Source: Glycine soja (taxonomy: Eukaryota > Streptophyta > Magnoliopsida > Fabales > Fabaceae). From it: 64,000 bases of DNA. Location of the stretch: the NCBI RefSeq assembly GCF_004193775.1, contig NC_041019.1, forward strand, positions 11,022,204 through 11,086,203, written 5' to 3'. The translations under genes and the position numbers were made by a program. The notes under the pieces were generated by a model. That model ran no database searches. It was not told the origin of the DNA and saw only the letters and a program-made list of their open reading frames with translations. Below are positions 32,838-45,198 of the stretch, in pieces (positions within the stretch are counted from its first letter, which is position 1; each line of letters begins with the position of its first letter).

Positions 32838-34335
32838 CCTTTTTCACTCCTGGGCAAAATCAAAAAGCAAAGCAAGGAACAAATTCAGAGACATTAAAGA
32901 GAAACAAACAAACACAAAAACAATTACATATTTCTCAATGAATCTCAATGAATGAAAGGAATGGACAACATCCAACATGTAGAGAGTTAAAGAATCAAGA
33001 CAGTCATGAAAATCATCCAAGCATCTCAAACATGGAAAGATAGTCAAACAACTCAAGAATGAAAAGTGATAAAGCCTCATAAGATATGCACTCTATCTCT
33101 CAAGTGTCTAGGCTACTGTTTACTCTTAGAGCACCCATGAAAACAAACACCACATAGACTTGGCAAGTCTCTAAAATTGACAACCACACCACAAACACAT
33201 GCATATGAGGATCAAAAGGTCTTTTAAGGTTGTAATGGGGCCAAGGACAAGGTAGAGGAAAGTATGGGATAAGTAGCTAAAACCCAAAGGAATAGAGGAG
33301 CAATGGGGAATAAGTGAGAACTAAGAAAAAGTAGTAAACCCCAAAACCAAAATTAAAAATTAAGCATAAAAAGTAAACCCAAAACAAAGTCAACCAAGTC
33401 CTCAAACCAATCCAAGTATTCAAACCAAGACCTCATGTATTCAACTTCATTCTTTTTCTGTTTTTTTATTTTTTATTTTTTTTTACCATGAACAGTAGCA
33501 ATTGAAAGCAATTGAAAAATAAAGCAAAAATTAGGAAATATATGTATATACATCAAGCATGGCCAACAAAAACATATCATCCAATGAAACATACCCCCCC
33601 ACACTTATTCCCAAAACAATTCCAAATCTCCAAAATTCCTTAAGGGTAGGGTCAGATCATGGTTTTTCACTTAAGGCTTGTAATGAGCTTCAAAACAAAG
33701 AAAAGGGAACATAGGCTCAAAGGGGCTATCAAAGGAATTAATTCAAGGTAGGCTCATTTGGCTAGAGGCTTATAAGAATAAAATGCCTAAATCATCTCCC
33801 AAAATGCATGTGAAGCAAGAAGTATCAACAAGAGTCAAGCCAAGGCTATTGTGCAAGCAATCAATGGGGCAAAATACACCGAATAAAATAGATCATGATG
33901 GCTCAAATTCTCACCAAGGGTAAATTTATCACTTCCAATTCGAACTTTCAAAACTAACTTGACATGCAGAGAAAAACAAGGATTTCAATTCACAAAATGC
34001 CCAGAAACTCCTATTTAAAAAACAATTACCCATTACCTGTACATAACCTATAATTCAAAGAGAAACATGCAATGTTGTACATAAAACATAAAACCAAAAT
34101 AACAAAATTAACCTAGAAAACCTAAAAAAATTAAACTAGAAAACCCAACAAAATTAATCTAGAATACCCAACAAAACCAACAAAATTAAAGAACAATCTC
34201 CCCCTCCCCCACACTTAAACAACACATTGTCCTCAATGTAGCACAATCACAAGATCAATAGCAATCAAAACAATTAATAAAATTGGACAAGTGCAATAAA
34301 AGTAAAGAAAGAGACGGGAAAAAAAACTCCCTAAG
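32838..34335 (-). other. Gypsy-1 region between integrase and 3' LTR
   Basis: About 1.5 kb with no conserved frame. In other Athila-like elements this position may hold an env-like ORF; I see none. It contains two internal PPT-like tracts and A-rich stretches. Confidence 0.6.
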
Positions 34336-34824
34336 TCATGGCGGAAGAGAAGTAGGGTGAAGTAAGGAGGTCTCCTTCACCACTACATCCACTAAGGAGG
34401 GATTTTTGAGGAATGGTTTCAGCCGGTGTCCATTGACCTTGAAGCTCTTATCTATGGATTCAATTTTGATCTCAACTATACCATAAGGAAAAACATTAGT
34501 CATCACAAAACGACCAATCCACTTTGACCTCAACTTACCACTCATGAGTCCAAGCCTAGAGTTATACAATAAAATTTTTTGTCCAACCATGAAGTCCTTC
34601 TTAGCTATCAAACTATCATGGAGCTTCTTGGTCTTCTCCTTGTAGAATTTGGAATTCTCATAGGCTTCTAAACGGATCTCATCTAACTCACTTAGTTGCA
34701 ACTTCCTTTCCTCTCCAGCTTGATCAATAGAGAATTTACAGGTCTTTATAGCCCAGTAGGCTCTATGCTTTATCTCTACGGGAAGATGACATGCCTTGCC
34801 AAAGACAACCCGATAAAGAGACAT
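34336..34824 (-). pseudogene. Gypsy-1 integrase C-terminal domain
   Basis: Starts at [20 protein letters not shown], the conserved region after the integrase core in Athila-like elements, then AYWAIKTCKF, an EL-rich helix, and FMVGQKILLYNSRL, the GPY/F-type module ending GRFVMTNVFPYG. It is in frame with the large upstream ORF after one stop at about 34858. Confidence 0.88.
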
Positions 34825-34857
34825 TCCTATGGGTGCTTTGTAGGGAGTCCTATGAGC

Positions 34858-36234
34858 CTAAAGAGCATCATCCAGCCTGGTGCTCCAATCTTTTCTGTTC
34901 GACTGCACAATCTTCTCCAAGATCCTTTTAATCTCCCTGTTTGAAATCTCAGCCTGCCCATTAGTTTGGGGGTGGTAAGGTGTGGAAATTCTGTGCACGA
35001 ACCCATACTTTTTGAGCAAGGCATACATGGATTTGTTACAAAAATGGGTGCCTTGATCACTAACGATGGCTCTAGGGACTCCAAACCTGCAAAACATATT
35101 AGATCTAACAAAATCCACAACAACCTTAACATCGTTAGTTCTGGTGGGTTTGGCTTCCACCCATTTTGAAACATAATCAACAGCAAGGAGAATATAAACA
35201 AAACCAAAAGAGACAGGGAAAGGTCCCATAAAATCTATACCCCAGACATCAATCACCTCACAGAATAACATGGGTTGTTGAGGCATTTGCTGTCTCCATG
35301 AAAGTGAGCCGCTTGCTCTCTGACAAGGCTCACAAGTACTACAGATTCTCCACGCATCCTTGAAGATGGTGGGCCAATAGAAACCGTAGTCAAGCACCTT
35401 GCGAGCTGTCCATTGTATGCCAAGATGGCCACCTGGTGCAGAAGAATGACAGAATTGTAGGACTGAGTCAATCTCATGGTCTGGAATGCATCTCCTAATA
35501 ACCTGGTCACTGCATAACTTCCACAAATAGGGGTCATCCCAAATATAATGCTTAGCATCACTCTTAATTTTATCATTTTGCGCTTTAGATGCTAAGGGAG
35601 GAAAAACAGAACCAACCAAATAATTCATAATATTAGCAAACCATGGAGTGGGGAAGGAATAAAAAATACTATACAAAATGTACAAATGGTCATCTGGAAA
35701 ATCATCCCGAATGGGTGAGTCCTCAGACACGCGCTCAATTCTACTCAGATTGTCAGCCACGAGGTTCTGTGCACCGCTTCGATCACGGATCTCCAAATCA
35801 AACTCTTGGAGCCAAAGCATCAACCTGATCAATCTAGGCTTTGATTCAGGCTTCTCCAACAGGTACTTCAGAGCTGCATGGTCAGTATAAACAATAACAC
35901 GAGTACCAAGTAAATATGAACGAAATTTCTCAAGAGCAAAAACTATTGCTAATAGCTCCTTCTCTATGGTAGTGTAATTTGCTTGAGCAACATCCAAAGT
36001 TCTAGAAGCGTAGTAGATCACCCGAGGCAGCTTATCAATCTTTTGAGTAAGGACAGCCCCCAAAGCGTAATTGGATGCATCGCACATTAGCTCAAATGGG
36101 GCTGCCCAATCAGGTGCCTGAATGATAGGGGTGGTAGTCACCGCATGCTTGAGGCAATCAAAAGCCTCTTTGCACCAGTCATCAAAATCAAACTCCACCT
36201 CCTTTTGCAGCAGATTGGATAGTGGAAGGGCCAC
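34858..36234 (-). pseudogene. Gypsy-1 RNase H and integrase
   Basis: 458 codons open. RNase [54 protein letters not shown]. Integrase: HHCC finger ([10 protein letters not shown] to CSTCEPCQ), [11 protein letters not shown] with the first Asp, [10 protein letters not shown] with the second, and [20 protein letters not shown] with the Glu. All catalytic residues are visible. It is cut from RT by a frameshift near 36235-36300. Confidence 0.93.
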
Positions 36235-36995
36235 TTTGCTAAAATCCTTGATAAAGCGCCTATAAAACCCTGCATGACCAAGAAAAGAATGAACCTGTCA
36301 CACGCAAGAGGGTAAGGCAATTGTGAAATAACATCTATTTTTGCAGGGTCTACCTCTATGCCCCTACTAGAAATGATATGCCCTAAAACTATACCTTGTT
36401 CTACCATGAAGTGACATTTTTCAAAATTCAGCACAAGGTTAGTTTCAATGCATCTACTAAGAACTCTATCCAGACTATCGAAACATGCATCAAAAGAGGA
36501 TCCATAAACAATAAAATCATCCATAAACACCTATATGCAACACTCTAAAAAATCACTGAAAATGCTAAGCATACACCGCTGGAAGGTACCAGCGGCGTTG
36601 CATAGGCCAAAGGGCATCCTCCTATAGGCAAAAGTGCCAAAGGGATAGGTAAATGTGGTCTTTTCTTGATCCTCAGAAGCAATATGAATTTGTAAATAAC
36701 CAGAAAAACCATCAAGAAAACAGTAATGGGACTTACCTGCCAAGCGCTCAAGCATTTGATCAATGAAAGGCAGGGGAAAGTGATCTTTTCTGGTTACCTG
36801 GTTCAGCCTCCTATAATCAATGTAGACTCGCCAGCTGTTCTGCACTCTTGTGGGGATAAGCTCATCCCTTTCATTCTTAATCACTGTGAGGCTTGTCTTC
36901 TTAGGAACCACTTGGACTAGACTCACCCACTGGCTGTCAGAAATTGGGTAGATGATTCCAGCTTCTAAGAGCTTGGTCACTTCCTTTTTCACCAC
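36235..36995 (-). pseudogene. Gypsy-1 reverse transcriptase
   Basis: 36531-36995 carries EAGIIYPISDSQWVSLVQVV, WRVYIDYRRLNQVTRKDHFP and PFGLCNAAGTFQRCM. After one TAG, the same frame continues with the active-site motif FMDDFIVYGS. A frameshift follows near 36290. The usual QMLERLAG and FLDGFSGYLQI segments are intact. Confidence 0.92.
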
Positions 36996-37028
36996 ATCTA
37001 GAATGACGGGGTTGAGTCGCCGCTGTGG

Positions 37029-37996
37029 CTACCTCACTAGCTTAGCTCCATCCTCTAAAAGTATCCTATGCATGCAGGTAGATGGGCTAATACTAGGAAT
37101 GTCTGCTAAAGTCCATCCAATGGCCTTCTTGTGCTTCTTGAGCACTGGCAACAACTGCTCCTCTTGCTCAGCATCAAGGGAGGCAGAGATGATCACTGGA
37201 AATTTTTCCTTGTCCTCCAAGTAAGCATATTTGAGGGTTGCTGGTAAGGGCTTCAACTCTGGTGTGGGTGGTGGCTGAACAGTGGGAGGAGCCAGGGTAG
37301 GAGAAAAAGAAGGTTCCTCAGCTTGTATCTCATAAAGCAAGTCAGAAGTATATGTACTTCCTGCAACATGGTTAGTGCATTCTGACTCTAAAAAATCAAC
37401 ATCAAGAGGTACAACACCCAGAAAATTAGAACCAGACTCAAATTCAGATTCCTTCTCAGCATAAAAATCAGATACATGATCAAATTCAAACTCAGATTCA
37501 GATTCAATGCATAATGAATGACAAGTATGCAGATCAGATAAAAATGGATGTTTCCTACCATGAAGAATAGAATCAAAATCAAACATATAATCATCAACAA
37601 TCTGATCAATTATCTCAGCACAAAAAACAGAATGATCCTTAGATGGATGTTTCATGGCATCAAGAATGTTAAAATGAATAACAATATCACTAAATTCCAT
37701 AGACAATGTGCCAGCATAAACATCTATCTTGGTTCGGGCTGTTTTCATAAATGGCCTGCCTAAAATAATTGGAACTGAACCATGGGAAAATCCCTCTTCC
37801 ATATCAAGAACATAAAAATCAGTAGGAAAAATAAGTTCACCAACCCGAACCAACAATCCTCTATGAAACCTGCGGGGTAAGCAACACTTCTATTTGCCAA
37901 ATGAATCGCCACATTTGTAGATTGCAAGGGTCCAAGAGATAAAGAATTGAAAATGGACAGAGGCATGACACTAACTGATGCTCTTAGATCTAGCAT
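37029..37996 (-). pseudogene. Gypsy-1 protease and linker to RT
   Basis: The protease site reads LDLRASVSVMP where Athila-like proteases have DLGAS, so the active-site Gly is changed to Arg. A frameshift near 37858 leads to the flap region FPTDFYVLDMEEG and IILGRPFMKTARTKIDVYAG. A 200-residue acidic linker follows, ending AIGWTLADIPSISPSTCMHR just before RT. Confidence 0.88.
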
Positions 37997-39345
37997 GGCT
38001 CAAATTTATTGTTCCCAATAAAGCAAGGTATATAGAAAGTACTTGGGTCCTTACATTTCTCAGGAATGTGAGGAATAGATTTACCTATCAATGATGACAC
38101 ATTTCTGCCCATGCCAATCCTTTTATTGCCTTTGAGCTTCCTTTTGTGAGTGCACAACTCCTTTAGAAACTTGGCATATCTTGGAATCTACTTGATGGCA
38201 TCTAGCAGAGGTATGTTCACCTCTACTTTCCTGAAGGTCTCCAAGATCTCCTTTTCCACTTCTTCCATATTTTTGTTTGGAATTTCTCTAGGTGGGAATG
38301 AAAGAGGGATAGGAGGCTGCTGCAAATCTGAACTACTCGAAGAAGGTCCACCTACATGAAAATTTTTGTTAGCTCCCTCATGATCAGGAAGTTTTCTCTT
38401 TTGTGGAACTATCTCATCCTCTTTTTCAAGTGTAGAATGAAGCTTGACAGGTTCAGGTGCAGGTACTGCTACTGGTGGAGGCACTTGAATTTGGTTGCTA
38501 GACCTCAAGGTGATGGCACTCATATTTTTCGGATTCTGCACAGTTTGTGAAGGCAGTTTGTCAGAATTTTGGGACTAAGTTTGGTTCAACTGAGTAGCCA
38601 TCTGCCCCATCTGATTTGTCAGACTCTGAATGGAGGCTCTTGTCTCTTGCTGAAATTGCATATTCTGGATTGTCATTTGCCTCACTAACTCTTCTAAGTA
38701 AGGTTGAGGAGGAGCCTCAGTTGCTTGTTGTCTTTGTTGTGACTGCTGGTGTTGTTGCTGCATTGGAGGAGGAACATATGGCTTGCTTGGACCAGCAGCA
38801 TTCTGGAAAGGAGGGACAGGCTGTTGTTGTTGTGGAGGACTTGTCCATCTCAGATTTGGATGATTCCTCCAACCTGGATTTTATCTGTTGCTTGAAAGGT
38901 CATAATTATTCTGTTGTTGTTGGTTTTGTTGCTGAGGAGGTCTATTATAAATGTTTGCAGCATAAGCTTTTGTTGCTCATTGACTCCAGATTGCTGCAAA
39001 GAAGGACAGAGATCTGTATGGTGATTTGTTGAAGAACATAAACCACAGACTCTTGCAACAGGTGCAGATTTCTGATTCATGGCAAGCTGAGTTACTAGGT
39101 TGACCAAGGCATCAAGTTTTCCCTCAAGCTTTTTATTTTCAGCAGATGAAGATGAATCTGTGGCCACCTCATGGACTCCTCTAAGGACAATAGCATCATT
39201 TCTTGCACTGAATTGTTGGGAGTTGGAAGCCATCTTCTCAATCAAATTCCTGGCCTCAGCAGGGGTCATATCACCAAGAGCTCCACCACTGGCAGCATCA
39301 ATCATACTCCTCTCCATGTTGCTAAGTCCCTTATAGAAATATTAA
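37997..39345 (-). pseudogene. Gypsy-1 gag, C-terminal part
   Basis: Starts at the CACTA-2 joint with GLSNMERSMIDAASGGALGD and AEARNLIEKMASNSQQF, then the zinc knuckle CGLCSSTNHHTDLC, a Gln-rich stretch near 38600-38760, and the segment PKNMSAITLRSSNQIQVPPP. Ends KEILETFRKVEVNIPLLDAI before the protease. At least two frameshifts. The N-terminal capsid half is missing. Confidence 0.88.
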
Positions 39346-40950
39346 CCAAGGAGTTTGCCCCACTAACTTAACCTCTTTAGTGGGTATAGGAATGGGAGCA
39401 CCTACATCTCTAACCTCCTCAACACCAATCTTGACTTAATCATGCAACAAAGTAATGTTACGAGTGGTTATGGATCCCTCAAAAACTCTTCCTAAGGATC
39501 GTTCCCTGATGGATCAACACAAGTCTCCTTTGTGCTGACACGAGCAGCTGAAGGACCAACCTCGGGCTCAGGAGGCAGTTCAAGTCCTTGTGATTGCATC
39601 TGAGACTGAAACTGGGACTGCATCTGGCTGAAGGATAACATTAGCTGTCAAGTCACTTTTTATGTGATCGACTCCTCCAGTTGGTCCCTAATTTGTTGCG
39701 TCAACTGCTCCAGGTCTTCGGGAGCCATGGAGGAAGATGTGCGGGAGGTCCTTGGAGCCAGTCCAAAGTATTACTTGATCGTGACACCGACTCCAGCAGC
39801 ATGCACATGACCAGGGTGTTTTGGTTGCCCAATGGCAGCAGTCAGTACATCCTAATGTCCAAGGGCGACAAAGGAACCCTGTGAGGCCTGGTCCTCCAAC
39901 GAATCCTGCAAAGAACACATTTATTGGTTTACTTAGTCACATAGTAAACATAAATAATTGCAATTAATAATTGAAAGTCACTTACAATCTTGTCAACAAT
40001 TTCCTTTGCTGCCTCAGACGTCATTTGCCCAGTTTTCTTGGTGTGGGCCATCTTCCATTTCACGTGTCTTCTGATGGGAGATGGAGGATCAATCACGGTG
40101 TCAGTGCTTCTGGATTGAGCAACTTCCTCTAGTTTTTTCTTTCTCTTCTCATTCATCAACTTGTTTTCTAAATATTCATAACCCCCACGAGACAACACGT
40201 GAGGGAAAGTGTTTTGCTTTTGGATGGCCTATGGCTTTTTTCGCACATCCTGCAAAAATTCAACATTTATGAAACTCATGATTACAATGTATTATAATAA
40301 GTGAATTTAAAGTTGAAAACAATGAAAATCACAAATTAGTTACCTCCCACGAAGGGTCTCTGCGGGTCTGACAAAATTGGGTCCACTTCTCCTTGCTAAT
40401 GTCGTACTTTTCACATACAGTGTCATCGACACTTTCCTTGTCGGCTGCAAGTACCCATTTCGACGTCAAATCAGACTTAAATTGTCTCCACCACTACCCC
40501 ACAGTCTGAAGTATTTTCTTTTTTGTCCTCAGATCAAATGCTTCAGGGATATCAAATTCAGCCTGACAAACAATAAATTACATTCTATTGTTACTAAATT
40601 ACAATTTGATTATCAATGAATAAAATGAAAGATTTAACTAAAATACCTGAATATCCTCTCATATCAAATCCTTCTGAGCAGCAGGGACTTTTTTTTCCAA
40701 TTCTTGTATGTGACATCGACCTTATCACGAGCGACGATCCCCAAATATGTTCTTAACTTCTTTCTGGGGGGACCGTCGGCCTTCCCGGTCTTTCTGCCCT
40801 AATTAGTCTAGTCGCCAATGATCTTAGTTGTGTGGTTTTTCTTGTCTGCTTCAAGGTAGATGGCAACTGTGATGCTGCACCAGGAGGAGGAGGAGGAGAG
40901 TGTAGCCATTTGCCTGTAAAGAAAAAACCATTGGTTAGTTAACATTATCA
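39346..40950 (-). pseudogene. CACTA-2 second gene (Transposase_24 family)
   Basis: Exon-like pieces: 40830-40910 (a Pro-rich start near SSPPPPPGAASQ), 40380-40600 (Transposase_24-type core, shifted frames), 39929-40198 with SRGGYEYLENKLMNEKRKKK and DPPSPIRRHVKWKMAHTKKT, then 39650-39918, and the Gln-rich stretch near 39600-39640. It ends inside the DUF8039-like part, where it matches CACTA-1 20475-20820. Introns at about 39930 and 40250-40350. Stops are present, so it is not functional. Confidence 0.78.
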
Positions 40951-40999
40951 CAAAATTGAATAAGTTATGTACATGAATGGACTAAAATGAAATACATAA

Positions 41000-42370
41000 T
41001 AAGAAAATTACATTAGATGATATTAATTAATTCTCCATCATCATGATCATTACGATTAGTATGAACGTCGTCAGCTTCTTCTTCTCCAACGATGTTATGC
41101 AACATTTGTGTGGACAAAGGACTAACATAAGTATCAATGTATGAATCATCATATTCAACATTAACATCAATTGTTTTCCCATGTAGAACCACTGACCACC
41201 TTTCATCACAAGGGTCTTGAACATAAAATATTTGTTTGGCTTGTTCTGCCATGATGAAAGGGTCATTCTGGTAAGCGAGTTTCTTTAGATCTACCAACAT
41301 AAATCCTACATCATTGGTCCACACACTGATGTTGCTGCCAACCCATTTACATTTGAAAACACAGACAGTAAAATTGACATAGTTAAGCTATCAAATTTCT
41401 TCAATGAAACCAAAGTAAGGGATGGAAGCTACATGGGGATTGTCATCATGTACACTAGCAAAGTGTTGAGATTCAGCCCTTAGGGTGATCCCACTGTTTT
41501 GCATTGTACTTTTGTCGTCTTGTGCTTTTGTATAAAAGGAATACTTGTTTATATCGGATCCTTTCCAAGTTATAACATTTCTTTTAGGCCCATCTGCTAG
41601 CTTTCTTAACGTTTCAGAAGCATTATCATCAACAAAGATTGTATCTTTAAACCAATCTAGGAAAGTCTTGTTACGTTTTTTCAAGACCCAGTTCTTTGAC
41701 ATTTTTGGATTACTTTGTTTCACTAAACCTTCACGGCAAAGTATGTATGGCAAAACTTCATTATTGTTACTCAACACATACAAGTGAGCTTGTTGCAAAT
41801 CTTCTATAGTTAGAGTGATAACATGCAGTCCTTTTGAACCCTTACCGCCCACTCTTTCGTCATGCCGAGACTCGGGAAGCCCAACAAGTTTTGCTTTTTC
41901 AATGTACTCTGAACAAAATTCAATGACTTCTTCTACAATGTACCTTTCAGCAATAGATGCTTCTGAACGATGTAGATTCTTGGTATACCTTTTTATGGTC
42001 TTCATGTATCACTCAAGCGGGTACATCCACTGCAAATAAACAGGACCACAACATTTGATTTCTCTAACCAGATGAACAATTAAGTGAACCATGATGTCAA
42101 AGAAAGCAGGAGGAAAATACATCTCCAATTGACACAATATAATAGCAGCCTCATTTTCCAGCTCATCTAACTTCACAAGATCAAGGACTTTGCTACATAT
42201 GGCATTGAAGAAAAAGCACAGCCGAGTTAGGGCTAACCTGACTTTGTTAGGCAAAATGTCTCGTATGGCCACGGCGAACAATTGTTGCATCAAGATGTGA
42301 CAATCATGAGACTTTAACCCTACCAACTTAAGATCCTTCAACTGCACAAGGCTCTTAATATTTGAAGAGT
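41000..42370 (-). pseudogene. CACTA-2 transposase C-terminal half (DUF4218 and DUF4216)
   Basis: One minus-strand frame with stops: 42347-42009 holds the DUF4218 motif GLKSHDCHILMQQLFAVAIR and ALTRLCFFFNAICSKV. 42005-41391 follows with NLHRSEASIAERYIVEEVIE and RHDERVGGKGSKGLHV. 41324-41013 has the DUF4216 region with VDLKKLAYQNDPFIMAEQAK and DERWSVVLHGK. These two domains always follow tnp2 in plant CACTA transposases. Confidence 0.88.
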
Positions 42371-42393
42371 ATCCTTGTGGGACTTTGACTCGA

Positions 42394-43612
42394 TCAGCGT
42401 AGACCCTGACAAAAACTGATCTTCTCCTTTCTAGACAAAGTATGACAAGCTGGAGGCAAGTATATTTTTTTACAATCAGACCTTGGATGCAATTGCGATC
42501 GTATACCCATCTCAGCTAGATCTTGACGCATATTCAAACCATCTTTCATCTTGCCTTGAATGTTAAGGAGCGTCCCAATGACACTATCACATATATTTTT
42601 CTCCACATGCATAACATCAATACAATGTCTAACATCTAGATCAGACCAGTACGGAAGACCAAACAAAATCGACCTCTTCTTCCATATGCAAGTCTTACTT
42701 TTTTCCTTCTTTTGGGTTTTTCCAAATATAGTATTTAGGTGTTGAACTCGCTGGAAGACCTAGTCACTAGTTAATGGTATCGGTGCAGTTTCATGCTCTT
42801 GACTCCCATTAAATGCTTTTTTTCAATCGCCTGTAAGGGTGATGAGGTTTTAGAAAACATCCCTGCCTAGTGTACACTGTTTTTCTACCATGTTTCAGTT
42901 GTATGTAGCTTGTGTCTTCTTCACTGATGGGGAATGCATGATGGCCCTTAACACTATCACCATTCAAATTCCCATATGTTGGAAAGTCATTAATGGTACA
43001 AAAAAGCATTGCACACATTTGAAAAGTCTCATTCTGAAACCCATCAAACACTAAAACCCCCTCAACCCACAACTTTGTCAAGTCTTCAATCAACGGACTT
43101 AGATAAACATCAATGTCATTTCCTGGCTGTCTTGGGCCCGATATCATCATAGACAACATCATGTATTTTTGCTTCATGCACAACCAGGGAGGCAAATTGT
43201 AAATTACTAGCAAAACTGACCATGAACTATGTTGAGTGCTTAAACTGCCATATGGATTCATTCCATCACTAGCTAGTCCAAGCCTAAGATTTCTTGCCTC
43301 TTTGCTGAAATCCAGATACAAATGATCAATCTTTTTCCACTGCGAGGAATCAGCCGAATGACGGAGCATTCCATCGCAGTTTCTCCCATTTGCATGCCAT
43401 GTAAGGTCTTTTGCGTCGTCTCCATTAGCAAACAAATGCTTAAACCTTGGAATAATGGGAAGATACCATAACACCTTCGCTGGCGGGCCCTTCTTTGGGT
43501 TTTCGTCACTACTACAGTTGTCATTATCCTTCACTTTGTACCGTGATACCCCACACCTAGGGCATATAGGTATTTCTTGAAATTCATGTCTGAACAGTAT
43601 GCAATCATTCAA
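42394..43612 (-). pseudogene. CACTA-2 TNP2 transposase core (Transposase_21)
   Basis: 43612-42809 contains CPRCGVSRYKVKD, WYLPIIPRFKHLFANGDDAK, the catalytic-region motif GLASDGMNPYGSLSTQHSSW, and ISGPRQPGNDIDVYLSPLIE. A frameshift near 42700-42809 leads to 42666-42394 with DLDVRHCIDVMHVEKNICDS and LHPRSDCKKIYLPP. The tnp2 protein binds and cuts the terminal repeats in En/Spm-type transposition. All key blocks are seen, but the gene is broken. Confidence 0.92.
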
Positions 43613-44213
43613 GCAAGCATGAATCTTCTAATACTCCATACCCATTGGACACAATATCTTCTTGGCTTGATAGTAAGTTTTAGACAAAGTTTTTCCTTTG
43701 GAAGCATAGCGTGCACAACTTGAAGCAGTGAAGTAAAGCTTATGTCACTCCACCCATATTTGGCCTTCACATTAACGAGACTTAACACCACCGAAAAAGC
43801 ATCAAGGAATTCTTGCACCCCGGATAGAAAGGCTTCTTTGAATCAGTTTGCAATGTATCATACATAGGGGCATGTGGTTGCTGAAAAGACTCTTGTTTAA
43901 GGTCACGAATCATATCCTCCAAGCGATCTCCCATTTCTACATCAAATAGTTTATATTGGGTCCTACTCTGCATGTCTATTAATTCACCATGTCATATCCA
44001 CGTCGTATAATTCCTCTTAATCTCATTATACAATAGATGCTCCCATATGTCATCAAATTTTTGTCGTCTCCCATTCAAACAATTTATGCATGGACAAAAA
44101 AACTTCCCGTTTTCATCCAGTCGACTTCTTTCTGAAGCAAATTGTAGGAACTGCTCCACGCGTTCCTCATACGCAGGGCTCAAGCGACTTTCATTCATCC
44201 AACTTTGATCCAT
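43609..44213 (-). pseudogene. CACTA-2 transposase N-terminus (Transpos_assoc domain)
   Basis: Starts MDQSWMNESRLSPAYEERVE, the usual opening of soybean-type CACTA transposases, and runs through FCPCINCLNGRRQKFDDIWE, the Cys-rich transposase-associated domain. 43973-43782 and 43818-43609 are the linker in two frames, so at least one frameshift. The ATG at 44213 is supported by the identical leader-ATGGAT context in CACTA-1. Confidence 0.9.
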
Positions 44214-44715
44214 CTAAATAATAACTCCGTCATAGTCCGAAACTCATTCAATGCATGAAATTTCACTTTTTCATTTAAGGTGTGGCCCTATCCCATTCAG
44301 GAAGATACTTTCTTATGGTAGATTCATGCATTAAGGTTAATCTTATTTTTTAAAATTTGATTAAATTTTGCCAGCATTTCACAATGGTCTCCAAGTACAC
44401 GACATGAAATCGGTGACATTAATTCCCCGATAATCAAGTATGCACTTAGAGAACAACTAGAAATGGATTGTACCGTAATTTCATCAAATTAAACAAAATA
44501 ATGTTAACCTTAATGCATGAATCTACCATAAAAATATGAGTCTCCCCAAACTGTCCAAACGGACAATTCAAGATTCAATACAATAATTAATGCAAACTTT
44601 CTGCAAGAATCATTGTATTCAATCTCAAACATGAATCTAAGGTTCACTCATTATGAACAAAAGTTCAATCTAAAGCAAAGCACATTAATGACATACAAAT
44701 TAAATACAGTGAGAT
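44214..44715 (-). other. CACTA-2 5' leader
   Basis: Untranslated; matches CACTA-1 18360-18638 plus 20293-20460 (inverse orientation), which shows where solo LTR B was inserted in CACTA-1. Confidence 0.75.
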
Positions 44716-44982
44716 ATAACACAATAGATCGAGAAGAATCCTAACCAAACAAGAAAGCAATGGTTGCAGAGTTAGGGCAATAGACGGTGGAGCTATCCAT
44801 CCTCGTCACACACGCCGCTAATGGTAAGTCCTCCGATTCGTTAGCGCCGCTAACATATCAGCGGACTTATCGTTAGCAGCATGTGTGACAAGGGTGGATA
44901 GCTCCACCATCTATTGCCCTAACACTGCAGCCATTGCTTTCTTGTTTGGTTAGGGTTCTTCCCGATCTGTTGTGTTGTGTTA
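44716..44982. repeat. Inverted duplication of CACTA leader (arms about 130 bp)
   Basis: The left arm 44716-44840 and right arm 44858-44982 are inverted copies with few mismatches and a spacer under 20 bp. Matching blocks include CCTAACCAAACAAGAAAGC / GCTTTCTTGTTTGGTTAGG and GGTGGAGCTATCCATC / GGATAGCTCCACC. The left arm leads into the CACTA-2 leader. The right arm leads out into unrelated sequence at about 44983. A transcript would fold to a long near-perfect hairpin. Confidence 0.85.
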
Positions 44983-45198
44983 GAGCAACAACATCGAAAC
45001 TACCTAACTAATCGAAACCAGCCATTGATTTAATTGAAGGTTTTTACAAAACTGTCTGGAATGAAATTTCATAGAACATTTTTCCTATAAATAGATGGAT
45101 GTGATGTTCACCCTGGGTATTTATTACCTAGCTAGCTAGCTAGTGTTCTCTTCTAATTGCAGATTTTACCATTATACCATAGAAGATTTTACCATTAA
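44983..45198 (+). other. Promoter-like unique segment
   Basis: No element hallmark. A TATA box (TATAAATA, 45086-45093) is preceded by CC and followed, about 45-56 bp downstream, by GCTAGCTAGCTAG (45131-45143), then CTTCTAATTGCAG, an acceptor-like site (to 45165). Its context makes it a plausible pol II start for the hairpin at 45199. Confidence 0.5.
45086..45093 (+). promoter_or_regulatory. TATA box TATAAATA
   Basis: A perfect plant TATA consensus in a short non-repetitive segment. A start site would be expected near 45118-45125, some 75-80 bp ahead of the hairpin. Confidence 0.5.

Larger units (their letters stand above)
31736..39345 (-). mobile_element. Gypsy-1: Athila/Calypso-like element lacking its 5' LTR
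   Basis: Minus-strand element. The 3' LTR is at 31736-32820, with PPT just right of it. Then a 1.5-kb non-coding part, integrase, RNase H, RT, protease and gag follow. At about 39345, within gag, the sequence switches to CACTA-2; the N-terminal half of gag, leader, PBS and 5' LTR are missing. The right end is therefore a later deletion or recombination joint, exact to about 15 bp. Confidence 0.87.
39346..44715 (-). mobile_element. CACTA-2: coding core of a CACTA transposon, both ends lost
   Basis: Minus-strand element. From right to left: leader, TNP2-type transposase gene, and the second (Transposase_24/DUF8039) gene, cut off at about 39346 by gypsy-1. No CACTA terminal repeats or subterminal arrays are found on either side. 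It is the same family as CACTA-1, which preserves the ends and the Ulp1 region that are missing here. Confidence 0.87.
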
